64,000 nt of DNA from Triglochin maritima (lineage: Eukaryota > Streptophyta > Magnoliopsida > Alismatales > Juncaginaceae), in assembly GCA_963682175.1 (NCBI GenBank), contig OY821786.1:31861501-31925500 (forward strand), written 5' to 3'. Shown piece after piece: positions 33,337 through 44,262 of the stretch (positions within the stretch are counted from its first letter, which is position 1; each line of letters starts with the position of its first letter). Made by a program: the position numbers and the translations under genes. Under the pieces are notes generated by a model. It saw nothing but the letters and a program-made list of their open reading frames with translations. It searched no databases and was not told the DNA's origin.

Positions 33337-34787
33337 TAATCTATGTTTTGATGATTTAATCAACCTAATCTTAATTGTGATCATGTAGAGTAGTACACAT
33401 GTTACATTGCATATATATTGTTTTGTGCTAACCTCTAGAGGTGATGAAGACTCAAGGAAGAAAGGAAATCAAGTCAAGACATGTAATCAAGCTCAATTGA
33501 AGACATGTATGTTGTATTTCTTTGAGTCTTAGGAACTTGTGTAAATTGAGCATACTTGAGCTAAAATCAACTTAAACACACACTAGGTTTCTTAGAGAAG
33601 TCACATACGGAATTTCATATAATTTGGACTTCAATAGATCACCCAAACTTAGATCGAAAAACACCAAACAATTAACCTGAACTGTCTGCCCACATTCGGT
33701 CGACCGAAACAAACCATTCAATAGACTGAGTGATCATATATCATGTTAGTGTTTAACTGTCTAAGTTTGGTCGACCGTCCAGACCTTTTAGGTCGACCGA
33801 GCCTCAATATTTTTTCTGACCATTAGTTTTGTCGTATGTACCCAACAGTCGTATTCGTATTATCTAAACTATTGCCCAAATACATTTTATGTATCGGTCG
33901 ACCAAACTTATGTCTCTTGACAAACCCAAACCTCCTGCTGGAATTCGGTCGACCGAATATAACCTTGTTTGTCAACCCCTTAGTGTCTGGTGTAAATCGG
34001 TCGACCGAACCCTATTCGGTGTTCGACCGATCACTTAAGTGTACCCCAGACATAACGTTGGGTGGTCGACCGTTCCTTAACCGGTCGACCGAACTGAGTT
34101 CAAAACTTCCAAACAGTCGACCGAACAACCCGATCCGGTCGACCAAATTCACTCAGAATTGGGTCCTGTTAGTTTCTGTTTTGTGTATCTTACACCAACT
34201 CTTACACAATTAACTCCAACGGCTATATTCTCTCTAATGCTTATATATAGAGTTGTAAAACACATTTTAACACAACTCTCCCACACATATTTGCCTCCTA
34301 CATTAGAGAGATCATTCCAAACACTCCAAGCCTCAATTTCCACACTTAAGATCAATTCTCATCTTTCTTAAGTGTGCTCAAGTTTAGAGAGTGATTCTCC
34401 CACTCAAGTTTGTTACTGTCAAAGCCTAGTAAAGGTTTCGGTGAAAGCCCGAAGCATCCATCTCGGATTGTGAGAGGAGGAGCCAAACACAGTGAGGGTT
34501 GTTCGCGAGCTTGGAGATTGTAAAGGCTTTCTCTCCCGGTCTGGAACGGGGAGTGGTTAGTGAAGTTGTGAGCGGAGCTTGGTGATCCGAGATGAGCTTG
34601 CAAGAGAGGACTAGGACCCGGGTGGGGTGCCGAACCACTATAAAAATCCCCTGACTCCTTGTGGTTTGCTTATCTCCTTCCTTACTTGCTCGTTTATTTT
34701 AAATTCCGCTGTGCATATCTTGATTGTTTAAACAAGTAGGTAATTAGCTTAAAAGTGATTAGAATTAGAGACCCTCACGATCCTACA
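33337..34787 (+). mobile_element. LTR family X, copy a (palindrome-rich)
   Basis: The copy is collinear with the reverse complement of 57440-58953: TTTTGATGATTTAATC near the start, a cluster of CGGTCGACCG-type palindromes at 33700-34146, a TATATAGAGTTGT segment, GTTTCGGTGAAAGCCCGAAG, and CTCACGATCCTACA at the end (34787). The first 10-15 bp are lost or diverged and no target duplication is visible. It has no internal region, so it is a solo or truncated LTR. Confidence 0.8.
33700..34146 (+). repeat. cluster of about 11 CGGTCGACCG palindromes (copy a)
   Basis: Perfect or one-off copies of TTCGGTCGACCGAA are spaced about 20-60 bp apart in otherwise unrelated sequence. Several are half-decayed (GTGTTCGACCGATC, ACAGTCGACCGAAC). 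Confidence 0.9.
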
Positions 34788-35640
34788 GAATGAAAATCTT
34801 TTTCATTCCTGAACTTGTAGTATATTCAATGATGAGTATTTACCTACTGAAATATTACTAATGTTAATTAAACCCTCGATTTGAACTTGTAATTTCCTGA
34901 ACTTGTAGCAGATTCAATTTCGTCTTAGCAAAGGAATAAAGTTTCCCACTTTGGAAATGTAGATACTATTGCATTTTTTAAATAGAGAAGCATAAAATGT
35001 AGCTAACTCTAATTTCAATTTTGCTTAATCAGGAATATTCATTAGTTTTTGTTTGATATACGAGGAGTAATTGATATGATAGAAAACGCTAAAGTGTACA
35101 TAAAGTTTTCATTGTGACGTGAAAACATATAGTTTGTATATATGTGTATAGCAAACATATAGTTTCGATTGTGATGGCCATCTGTGCTTATAGCTTCATT
35201 TTTCTCACTTCCTGCCCCTGTGATTGATCTGTAGACTTATGGCTTCCTGCCCATGTGATTGATCTGTAGACTTATGGCTAGAATTTCTTGTTTACTTGTT
35301 GTTGGTTAGTTTTGTATGCGCTCCTTTTCATTTTGAGTTGCAAGAGTCAGTGGGGGTTATTTTAGTTTGTGTAGGCATATCATGGTTCATTGCTTGTCTT
35401 GAAGAGTTTTTTGACTTTTTATTTTTGTTGCTATAAACAAACCAAACAAACAATAAACATTATACTTATAGTATGGGTACTATGTATACTTGAATATATA
35501 TGTGTGTGTATATTTTTTGGCAGTAAACAAGAAAAATTGGTTAAACACCTGTGTTTTATTGTTTCAAGGGGGGTTTCGGGAATATATGGTTAGCAACTTT
35601 TACAGTGTTGGCATTAAATTTTGTTTTCCTGTTTGTTACT
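34788..35640. other. AT-rich spacer with a 37-bp duplication
   Basis: No gene is seen. The phrase GTGATTGATCTGTAGACTTA followed by TGGC occurs twice at about 35219 and 35256. Confidence 0.5.
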
Positions 35641-36293
35641 CCTTTATTAGTTAAACAAGAGTGAAGAAACATTGGACCGATACTTTGAGGATGACTTTGA
35701 GGATGATGAGGACCTAGACGATACAATTTCTTTCGTTGTGGAAAGTGTACAAGAATATGTTTACTGATATGTAGTCAAAAGTAAAGTGCACACAACAACT
35801 TGTATATGTCAACAGAGGACCGAAGATTTACTTACCAATCACTATCGGGATGCTTGGACGGTTGTCGGATGCTACCTAACGTATTCGTTAATTTATGTAA
35901 TATTTTTAATGAACAAAGACTTCTAACACCAACTACAAATGTAACCGTAGAAGAACATATGCATATTTTCTTGTATTCCTTAGGCCATGGTCTTGTCAAC
36001 CGGGCATTGCAACAATACTTTCAACACTCAGGCGAAATAATTAGTCGTCACATTAACCATGTTCTTAGAGTGATGGTGAATTGGTCATGTGATACGGTCA
36101 GACCGAAAGATGACCTAAATGCAATTTTGACCATATATTGCATCACCACGGTGACAAATTTTTCCCATATTTTAAAGATTTCATCGGTGCCTTAGATGAC
36201 ACACATATTCAAGCATCTATTCCAAAAGCAAAAGAACCTATGTACCGGTCTGGTCGGCAACCCAAATACACACCACTCAAAATGTTTTAGGAG
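35641..36293 (+). pseudogene. PIF/Harbinger transposase fragment
   Basis: The translation from 35800 carries LPNVFVNLCNIFNEQRLL, VEEHMHIFLYSLGHGLVNRA and QYFQHSGEIISRHINHVLRV, the conserved N-terminal region of plant HARBI1-like nucleases. After a frameshift near 36125 the next frame gives FPYFKDFIGALDDTHIQASI (the first catalytic Asp motif, usually DGTHI) and ends at TQNVL-like sequence where LTR-X copy b begins. An acidic leader (EDDFEDDEDLDD) lies at 35690-35740. The downstream half is absent on the far side of the LTR, so this is a truncated, dead copy. Confidence 0.8.
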
Positions 36294-37838
36294 TGTGTTG
36301 TGGGGATCGTATTGGGTCATCTAGTGATCGTAATTAACTAAAGTGCGGAATTAAAACTTAATTACGAAACTAACAACTAATCATGCAAGGGTTAGATGAG
36401 AGTTAGAGAACTTGCAAACCACGTTGTAGTCAACGCCCGATGTAACGAGGTTCGGCACCCTCCCCGGGTTCTAGTCCTCACTCACAAGCCCCGCTCGTCC
36501 CTCGAGCCTCGCTTGTGGTTTCCACTATCCGATCTCCGTTACCGGGCCGAGATCAACGCCTTTACAAACAACGAGCCTCGCGAACACCCTCGCCTCGCCC
36601 GTGTCTCCTCTCACAACCCGAGAGGGAGCTTCCCCGAAGCTATTACAACTCTTGTGATTTGGATGAAGGAATGAATCACACTTCTTGCTAATGACACTCT
36701 AACTTTGAGCACACTTAGATTATGATATGGATCTAGGAATACAAGTGGTGAAGTTTTGGCTTGAGTGTGTAGGATTTGAGCTTTGAAGGTTTGGGAAAGA
36801 TAGCACAAGGATACTTGATGTTTGGAGAGTGTAGTGCTTGTTGTTGTGCTTCTAATGAGGTCCTTATATAGGCTTCAAAGCTCTTAGAGCCGTTGGGGAC
36901 TGGGTGAGAAAGTTGACCCATGAAATGTGATGATGTGACAAAAGTTCGGGCAGAATTTGCACGCTCCTCGGTCGACCGTTAATCGAACGGATTACCGAAG
37001 ATGGTCATTTCGGTTTACCGAATCCTATTCGGTTAACCGCTAACTCAACTCCAGTGGCTCTCTAACTAGCAACCCTAATACAATTCGGTTTATCGAAACC
37101 TATTCGGTTAACCGTTCCAAACTGGACAGTAAGATTGGTAGGGTTCTGTTAATGCTAAGTTCGGTTGACCGTCTATACTTCGGTATACCGAAGTTAGCGC
37201 GGGTTTTGCGCTGACAATATGTGGGAAATTGTTTTACCAATAACGGTCAAGTTAAATAGCCGTTGGGCTCCTAAAGCAATATGATTCGGTTGACCGAATG
37301 AAGTTCGGTGTTTCGAATATGGATAAGTCAATTGGGCTTTAGGTCAAGATTTAAATACGACCGTTGGAGCAAAGTCCAAAACCGGTCCAGGCTAATTCGG
37401 TCTACCGAAGGTGGTTCGGTATACCGAGGTGATTATTCCAGGGAACACCTAAAGGATTCTACACGGTTGACCGTAAGGTGTTCGGTGGACCGAACTCTAC
37501 ACGTTTCGGTTTACCAAGAGGGGTTCGGTTAGCCGTGGGGATACGGGACAGAATCCTAATGTGCTCAAGTTTACATTAATCCTTAGGACTCAAAATATAC
37601 TAAATTACATATTGGTCCAAAGCTTGATTACATATCTTGATTCTTTATCTTCTTGTCCCAAAGCTCCTTAGCTTGATTCTTCATCAACCTATTAAGAATA
37701 TCGCAAATACACGAATATACATGCAATGCATGTATTCATGTTTGCTTACTTTGATTGTCTAGGTTGATTGATTAAATATAGATTAAGATTAGATTACTTA
37801 ATCATCAAAACAAAATAAAGATTAAGGCTAAAAGGCCA
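36294..37838 (-). mobile_element. LTR family X, copy b (diverged palindromes)
   Basis: It runs in the same direction as 57440-58953: GGGGATCGT near the start, AACTCTAACTTTGAGCACAC-like and TTATATAGGCTTCAAAG segments, a palindrome cluster at 36965-37530, and GATTAAGGCTAAAAGGCCAA at the end. The palindromes here are CGGT-NN-ACCG with many different cores (TTGA, TTAA, ATAC, TTTA). The ends are worn and no target duplication is certain. It truncates the Harbinger gene. Confidence 0.8.
36965..37530 (-). repeat. cluster of CGGTnnACCG palindromes (copy b)
   Basis: At least fifteen copies with arms TTCGGT and ACCGAA kept while the central bases vary: CGGTCGACCG, CGGTTTACCG, CGGTTAACCG, CGGTATACCG, CGGTCTACCG, CGGTGGACCG, CGGTTGACCG. 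Confidence 0.85.
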
Positions 37839-37973
37839 ATTTTTAATTAAAACCCGATTTTTAAAAAAAATTAAAACAAATTTTAAAAATTTAGAATATA
37901 GTATTAACTAGGTAAAAAAAATTATCTAATAAAAAAATTTAAATTTCGAATACCAATATAGGTACATTTTAAA

Positions 37974-38400
37974 ATTGGTAACGTTGTTAAAAATTCGTAG
38001 GGTGGATACACATTACAAACAGTTTTTAAAGGTCGATACTGCAAAAAATTAAAAACACAATTAATTTTTTTTTAAAATTTATAAAAATTAGAAAACATAT
38101 TTTGAAGTATATATATATATAAAACATAGTTAAAATGATTTTAAAAAATCAAAACATAAAATCAAAAACAATAAAAGAAAAAAAAATAAAGTCACGGATT
38201 TTAGTCGTAGTGTTTTATGTTTTGAATTTTTTTAAATCATTTTAACTAAGTTTTTTTATTATATTTCTTTTCAAAATATGATTTGTAATTGTTATTATTT
38301 TTTAAAAAAACTAATTGTGTTTTTAATTTTTTGCTGTATCGACCTTCAAAACTGTTTATAATGTGTGTACACCCTACGAATTTTCGACAACATTACCAAT
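37974..38400. mobile_element. fold-back / MITE palindrome, about 430 bp
   Basis: Left arm words (ATTGGTAACGTTGTTAAAAA, GGGTGGATACACATTACAAAC, AAAGGTCGATACTGCAAAAA) reappear inverted at 38318-38400 (GCTGTATCGACCTTCAAAA, TGTGTACACCCTACGAATTT, ACATTACCAAT). The inversion continues inward through AGTTAAAATGATTTTAAAAA. The centre, near 38190, reads GTCACGGATTTTAGTCGTAG. No coding sequence is present. Confidence 0.8.
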
Positions 38401-39248
38401 TTTTTGTTTTAATTAGTTTTAGTGTTTTTTTAAAATTTAGTTGTAAATAATTTCTTATTCTGGTTTAGAAATTTTATTTTTTTATTGTATAAAATACCAT
38501 AACATTTCAATACGTCGAGTTATCGACGTGATTTTGAGGTCGATTTTGGAAAAAATTAAAAACAAATTTGAAAAATTTGAAAAAATAATATAAATGAGAA
38601 AACATATTTTGAAAAAAAATTTTAAAAAAGATTAAAAATAGTTACAATAAAAAAGAAAAACAGAAATAAAAAAATAAAACTAAAACAGAAAATTACCTAA
38701 AAAAAATTAAAAAAAATGTCACTGATCGCGGTTCACAATCGTTATATTTTCAAAAAAAATTAAAATTTTCAAAAAAAACAAAATACCAGCGATGCGAATA
38801 CTTTTGGAAAGAATTTTTTTTTTCCTAAAATTCGAATTTTTGATTTTTTGTTTATTATATAAAAAAATACGACAAGTAGAGCTGCATTTTGTGGATAATA
38901 CCAAAAGTTAAACACTCATCATAAAGATGGGAGCGATCATTCATTTCTAAACGAGTACTTAATTCTACAAGTTTGTACAATCAAATTACGTCACCTGACC
39001 TCAACGTACAGCACCACCTCCAAATACTTACATTTTATATGCTGAAGTCTTTGCATTTTATTGGATTGTACGTGATTAGGTTGAGAGGACCACACACACA
39101 AAGATAATCTTTAACTATTAATGGATGGGATGCATTGAGGAGTACGTAGAGAGAGAGAGAGAGTGTGGAATGGGAAGGACCACTCTGATCGATTAGGGTT
39201 CTTGGAGTCTAGGGTTTGTAGGGTTCAGAGATGTTGCCTGTCAACTTC
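38401..39248. other. AT-rich stretch, homopolymer-rich
   Basis: Long A- and T-runs and further worn copies of the fold-back words (GTCGATTTTGGAAAAAATTA near 38543) fill the interval. A GA microsatellite lies at about 39150. No gene is seen. Confidence 0.5.
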
Positions 39249-39751
39249 TTTAGGGCACCCCTTATCGGGGCCAAAAGCCAGGTCATCCGACCTGGGTCGA
39301 AGATGACCCAGGTCATCTTCGCGTTAACGCGAAGATGACCTGGGTCATCTTCGCCCGGGTCGTCGACCCGGGCGTTCCAACGCCCGGGTCGACGACCTGG
39401 GTGCCCCAGGTCACCCAACCCGGACGCGCCACGTGGCGCGTCCGGGTTTTTTTTTTTATTTTTTATTTTAGTTTTTAGTTTTATTTTTTTGTTAAATATT
39501 TGTTTTAGATGTTAGGTTGATTTATTTTTTGGAGATGTTGGGTTTAATTTATGTTTGGTTTAAATATGTTGGGGTATTATTTATTTGTTGTGGGTTTTGT
39601 TGGGTTGTGGTTAAGAGATGAATAGTGTAGGAAAGAGAAGAATGTGGGTTGAGGAAAGAGAAAGCTGATGTGGAAGAGAGAGAAAGCTGATTTTGAAGAG
39701 AGAGAGAGCTGATGACCGGGTCGTCCAGGTCATGGTTAGGGATGACCTTAG
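39249..39751. mobile_element. hairpin-rich non-autonomous element, copy A
   Basis: The imperfect ends TTAGGGCACCCCTTATC and (inverted) CTAAGGTCATCCCTAACC bound a unit with several perfect palindromes. These are a 56-bp one at 39298-39353 centred on TTAA, one at 39352-39374, one at about 39362-39395 (arms ending GGGCGTT / AACGCCC), and a 26-bp one at 39420-39445 centred on CACGTG, immediately followed by a T-run. The last 150 bp (39598-39745) recur nearly unchanged at 51260-51410 in copy B. There is no coding sequence and no certain target duplication. Confidence 0.65.
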
Positions 39752-40150
39752 TCTGCAAATTACCTCCTCTTCTGACTCAGGAAAAGAAAGAAAGCTGCGT
39801 CCGCGTGCAATTCCTTCAACTTGACTACATGCGCTCCCTTCCAATTCCAATTTTTCCCGTCTTCTAATTAATTGATCGTTGTCTTTTTGAAAAGCTTTAA
39901 TTGATCGTTGTCCAAAGAAAGAAAAGAAGGTCTTGTGTGTTTCTCAACCAATAAAGATAATTTACTTGGTTATTTTGGTCATTGTGCGGAAATTCCTAAT
40001 CATACTCCAGCATGGTTTATAAAATGCGCATGTAGTTCTAGTTTACACTAAACATGTTGATACACGTACAATCGTGCAGATTGGAACCCGTGGGGCTATG
40101 CCTAATCTTGTTTGTTAGGACTTAGTCTTCTAACACGGATCGAAATGATT
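39752..40150. other. spacer without recognised gene
   Basis: Ordinary AT-rich sequence. A short duplication (TTAATTGATCGTTGTC at about 39867 and 39897) is the only structure noticed. Confidence 0.4.
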
Positions 40151-40159
40151 ATTTTATAG

Positions 40160-40635
40160 GGTAGTATTACACCATCTTTAGCAGCCAGGTACTTCCGGGA
40201 CGCCATGTTTTCTCTCATCCACATCAATTTTTCTCTCTGTCACGTCAGTACGAACCAATCCTTCCAAATTTTCTTTAACCGCACACAGAAACAACTCAAA
40301 CCTTCTACATTCTCTCTAATCCACGTCGTTTGCGAATTTTTTTGGTAAAACAAAATAAATTATTAAATTTAAAAAAATATAAACAAATAAAAAACATATT
40401 ATCATAATTTATTTTTTGAAAAAATGATTTAAAAATACTTTTTAAAACATTTTAAACATATTTTAAAACATTTTATATATAAATAAAAAAACCAATCAGG
40501 TGTCGTACCCCCGATCCACCCGCCCGACGGAAAATTAGGCGGGAAGACGTGGAGCTGGTTTCTGTTGACGTATCGGGCGTGGGTGTCGGGCGGTTGGTTT
40601 TTTTTCAGGGGTAAGATGCTCTTAGAAACTTCTTG
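40160..40635. mobile_element. probable small MITE
   Basis: The left part reads ACACCATCTTTAGCAGCC and the right part GGGGTAAGATGCTCTTAG, words typical of inverted ends of small plant MITEs. GC-rich patches (CCCGCCCGACGG, GGGCGTGGGTGTCGGGCGG) occur near the right end and the centre is pure AT. Boundaries are approximate. Confidence 0.35.
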
Positions 40636-41508
40636 GTTTGTTATACCTTATTATTAATGAAATAGTGATAGTAGTTTTCCTCAGAAAACTAGGATACATG
40701 AGGAAAGTCTTATCTCTGTTGTTATGGTATTTCTAAAACCTCAAGAGGTTAAAGCCTTAGGTTATTTAAAAAACCGAGGGAAATACTGAATTGCTAAACA
40801 TCGCCCCAAAATTACTTAAATCGCCCCTTGAAATTACCAAATTGTCATTCCTCCTATTTTTGCTTGTATATCTCACAATTTCACTCTTTTCTCAAACTTT
40901 CTCTTCCTATACCTACTACAGAAGATTACGAATGTCTCGGAGGCCAGGCGAGCAGCTAGCAGTTTCCCCGTTGTACCCGTATACGGTAACCTTACGTTAT
41001 TTATTTGTTTTCAAAACAAAAAAAAATTAAAAAAAGTGGTCGGCGTCCGAGGGAGACGCCCCCTTTATTTACGTTATTTACGATACCATTACACGTCCCT
41101 TTCTTTAGAGGATGATACGGGCTGTAGAGCCATTCTTGCAGAGGAGGGATGAGCTGCCAGACGATGACATGAGAGCTGCATGCGGAGATTTGGATGAGAT
41201 CATACAGTCGTGGCATACTCAGTTAGGCATCTCCGACCATGATTCGGATGATGAGTAGGCTGATCTGTTGTACCGTACTCTTAGTATTTGCATTTATATT
41301 TGTTTATCTGTCGTACGCTTATTATTTGTATTTGTGTTTGTGTTTGCTAACATGTCGTACGCTTATTGTTTGTATTTGTGTTTGCTAACCTATCGTACTA
41401 TTATATATAATGCAAATAAAGCAAACATATCAAAACATATTACATAATAAAGCAACACTATATAATGTACAAACATATCAAAACATATTACATAATTGTA
41501 CAAACATA

Positions 41509-42128
41509 TCAAAACATATTACATAATTGTTGCCAATATGCTATCCTATTTTGGTACTCCAGCTCCCATCCAATAACACTCTCATCTCGTATTTGAAACC
41601 ACAGAGTCGCTATAGGAGGTACGGGGAATCCCTCATTCAAATCCAAACGAATGTAATGAGCGTAACTCCCTAAATGAGCAATAATCAACTCTCTGCACGG
41701 TCTCGTCACGGTAGACGGACTCTCCCAAGGTAGAACTGTAAGACATTGGTACAACGAACCATCATTTCCGAGAGAGAAGAACATAACTGCACACTTGTAA
41801 AAATTTGCAATGGGAAACAAGTCCGTCCACGTCTCCATGTAGTGACTCTCGCCACAAGGTCCCCCGCCCCAATTAATCCGGTGACGAGCCTGCGCCACAC
41901 CGTCGTAGTATACGTGCTCATAAAAAGATGGGTTCGCAGCTAGCTCATTTGAAATCGAACGACGGGCGAGTTGCCAATTGTCTTCACCACCGTGGAAAAC
42001 ATCGGCGACACATCGAAATCCACAGTTTCCCTGAGGACGTACATCATTCCACTGGTGTAGGAATGGCATAATGATTCCTGGAATTCTATCCGCATATGGG
42101 AAGTCGTCTACATCAGCCCGCTCAGTCA
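41509..42128 (-). CDS. OTU-like cysteine protease exon of the MULE gene
   Basis: The exon opens after a TATTGTAG acceptor and continues the transposase frame through a split GTG codon. PQGNCGFRCVADVFHGGEDN carries the nucleophile cysteine in the OTU G-N-C-x-F-R motif, and SYAHYIRLDL the catalytic histidine. FPVPPIATLWF at the end is the block that often closes plant transposon-borne OTU domains. The whole 206-codon exon is open to its stop at 41509-41511, so unlike the upstream DNA-binding part it is not visibly broken. It would act as a deubiquitinase-type domain fused to the transposase, or only as a structural remnant. Confidence 0.8.
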
Positions 42129-42232
42129 CTACAATATAAATAAAAAATACAGTTACATATAATAACAAAAGATACATATTTACTGAAATAAATAACAAAA
42201 TTATAATAACAATAAATATAGGGATGGTATAC
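42129..42232 (-). other. intron between transposase and OTU exons
   Basis: A 104-bp AT-rich intron with a GGATCAG|GTATAC donor and a TTGTAG acceptor (minus strand). Splicing it out fuses the two domains in one frame. Without splicing, translation would stop 16 codons into the intron. Confidence 0.75.
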
Positions 42233-43697
42233 CTGATCCTCCCCTCACAGACGAAGAACCAGAAGATCGACCACGACCTTTGCTTCCACTACCGGAAGAA
42301 CGACCACGACCTCTACTCCCACTACCTGAAGATCGACCACTACCTCGCTCTGCATACTCAAACGCACTAGGGTCCCGTCGTGTCGACTTTCCCCTTAGTC
42401 GACCTCGTAGCTTTGTTTTTTCTGCAGGCTCTCTCAAATTCGAATTTTCGGGGTGTAGTTGCTCGAATAAAACCCGAGAGGCAGATCGAATTACGGTAGG
42501 GTCACTTCCTGCAATCTTATCAACCAGGCTGCGAAAATGTTCGACGTCTTGAGCTGCCTGAGACATAAACTCTGCGTTCCCGGCTCCTTCCCCAATGACA
42601 AGTGTCCTCCAGAACGGATGAATCTGCTCTAAGTAAATTCCGTTGTCTGATTTAAGACATCCGCGGATGGTACATGCGCAATGTATCCCATGAGAAGTCG
42701 GAATAGTGCACTCGCAACGATATTCAACTTCATCATCTAACTGTTGCATTCTCTTCACGTCCTGACTCAGCAATTGCAAGCAGTGATGCGAAACTCGACC
42801 ATTTGTGTGACGATATAGAGCATGTCCGAAATTAGTCAAATTTCGCCGTCTCGAGTCTTCAAGAAAGTTTCGAATATTCGTCAGCTGCATTTCAATAGCC
42901 GCGTTCACGCGTTCGAAAAGAGTGTCCAGAGCTGCTGTCGATGTAGAAATCCACTCTTTTAGAGCCGAATGAGCACTTTCGACCCTACAATTCGTGGTGT
43001 TCCCAAAATGAAGGACTTTGTACGTCCAATTCAGCACAAACTTTTCTTTATGCACCAACCACGTGGTGTCCAGATACTCCGTGATAGCCGGCCACAATCT
43101 ATACAAATCTTTCAGAGCATACAAAGCTCTATCATACTCGGCTTCTGAAGTAGAAAGCATGATTTTCCTCCATCTTCCACGCCTCAAAGTCTCTGCCATC
43201 TGCTTATTCTTGCCGAATACGTGGTATGCGTTGTTGAATACGTCTTTGTTGATGTGCCATGTGCAGAGTAAATGAGCAGAGTCAGGAAAAACCTCTCTCA
43301 CTGGTCGCATAAGGCCTAATTCCCGGTCTGTTATTATTGCAGTCGGGCTGACAGTCCCCAATAACAGATCTCGCAACTTCTCCATCACCCACAGATAACT
43401 GGAGTAAGATTCATCCATCAAAATCGCATATCCAATAAGGAAATTCATGTTTGTTGGTGTGACCCCAATCATTTCGAACAAAGGCATCTTATACTTGTTC
43501 GTCTTGTAAGTCGAATCCATGCAGATAACGAAAGGATATGTCCGCAACAACTGGACTGACGTCGGATGTGCCAAAAAAGCGTGAGTGACGACATCAGTTT
43601 CTGGATCCGCCATAATCCAATGTAAGTACTCACACTGCACTGCTTGATAGAGAAACTGCTGGACGGGATTCCGGTCTTCAGATTTTGTCCTCCTCAT
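42233..43697 (-). CDS. MULE transposase (MuDR-type)
   Basis: The 488-codon open stretch has FVICMDSTYKTNKYKMPLFE (first catalytic Asp), TAIITDRELGLM (second Asp), a CTWHINKDVF block, NCRVESAHSALKEWI (Glu region), and a SWIM-like zinc motif CECTIPTSHGIHCAC. It then passes into a Gly/Ser/Arg-rich tail (GRSSGSGSRGRGRSSGSGSK) just before the donor at 42233. The upstream half of the gene is broken by a stop near 43817 and a frameshift near 43745, so the transposase could only be made from an internal start. It is the catalytic DDE core of a Mutator-like element. Confidence 0.88.
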
Positions 43698-44228
43698 GTA
43701 ATCTCTAAAATTATAAATATGCCTTTGATTTGGATTGTCCTCAGGGAATTTTTTCTTTTACTGCCTTCAAGATGTTCCGTGGTTTTGTTTGCGCTTCAGT
43801 CATATCACGAACAATCTTCTACGCCCCAGAACTTAGACAACTAATTTGACGATGACCCTCTGGATAAACTGCCAATCTGTGGTTGTGATGTCCGTGACCA
43901 CTATTAAAACCCACAACCCATCCATCACGATCTCGTCGCTCCACCACTTTTATTAAGAAACGGCAACCGCAACCCTTTCTTTTGGTGTTTCTTCGAAGTA
44001 CAGTATCCATATCCCGAGGCTCCATTTGATTTTGCCGGTCGCATCTCAAATAACAATCCATCCGACTATCTGATCTTGTTTTGTACGACGACACGACCAA
44101 AAAAACTCAGCTCTGATAGCTACTTGTTTGACCCATTTACTTGCTTCATCGATTGTTGCAAAGATTTGTGTAGTTTGAAATAACTCACTGTAATCCACTC
44201 CATCACCACCGAAATCTTCCAACGGAAC
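43698..44228 (-). pseudogene. FAR1-type DNA-binding region of the MULE gene (broken)
   Basis: From the acceptor at 44228 the frame reads VPLEDFGGDG and IFATIDEASKWVKQVAIRAE. After a frameshift in a T7 run near 44103 it continues as YKTRSDSRMDCYLRCDR and TKRKGCGCRFLIKVVERRDR with HGHHNHRL, the C-C-H-H zinc-binding WRKY-GCM1-like fold of FAR1/MULE N-termini. A TAG at about 43817-43819 and a one-base shift near 43745 separate it from the transposase exon. It would bind the terminal inverted repeats. Confidence 0.75.
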
Positions 44229-44262
44229 CTACAAAAATAAAATCGAAATTAAAAAAATCAAA

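Noticed and set aside
33836..34213. 125-codon ORF with repeated GRPN/STEP words
   Set aside because: It is the translation of the CGGTCGACCG palindromes in LTR X; the same words appear in unrelated frames of the other copies.
39209..39418. 69-codon ORF on the minus strand
   Set aside because: It is the translation of palindromic GACCCAGGTCATC-type repeats in the hairpin-rich element.
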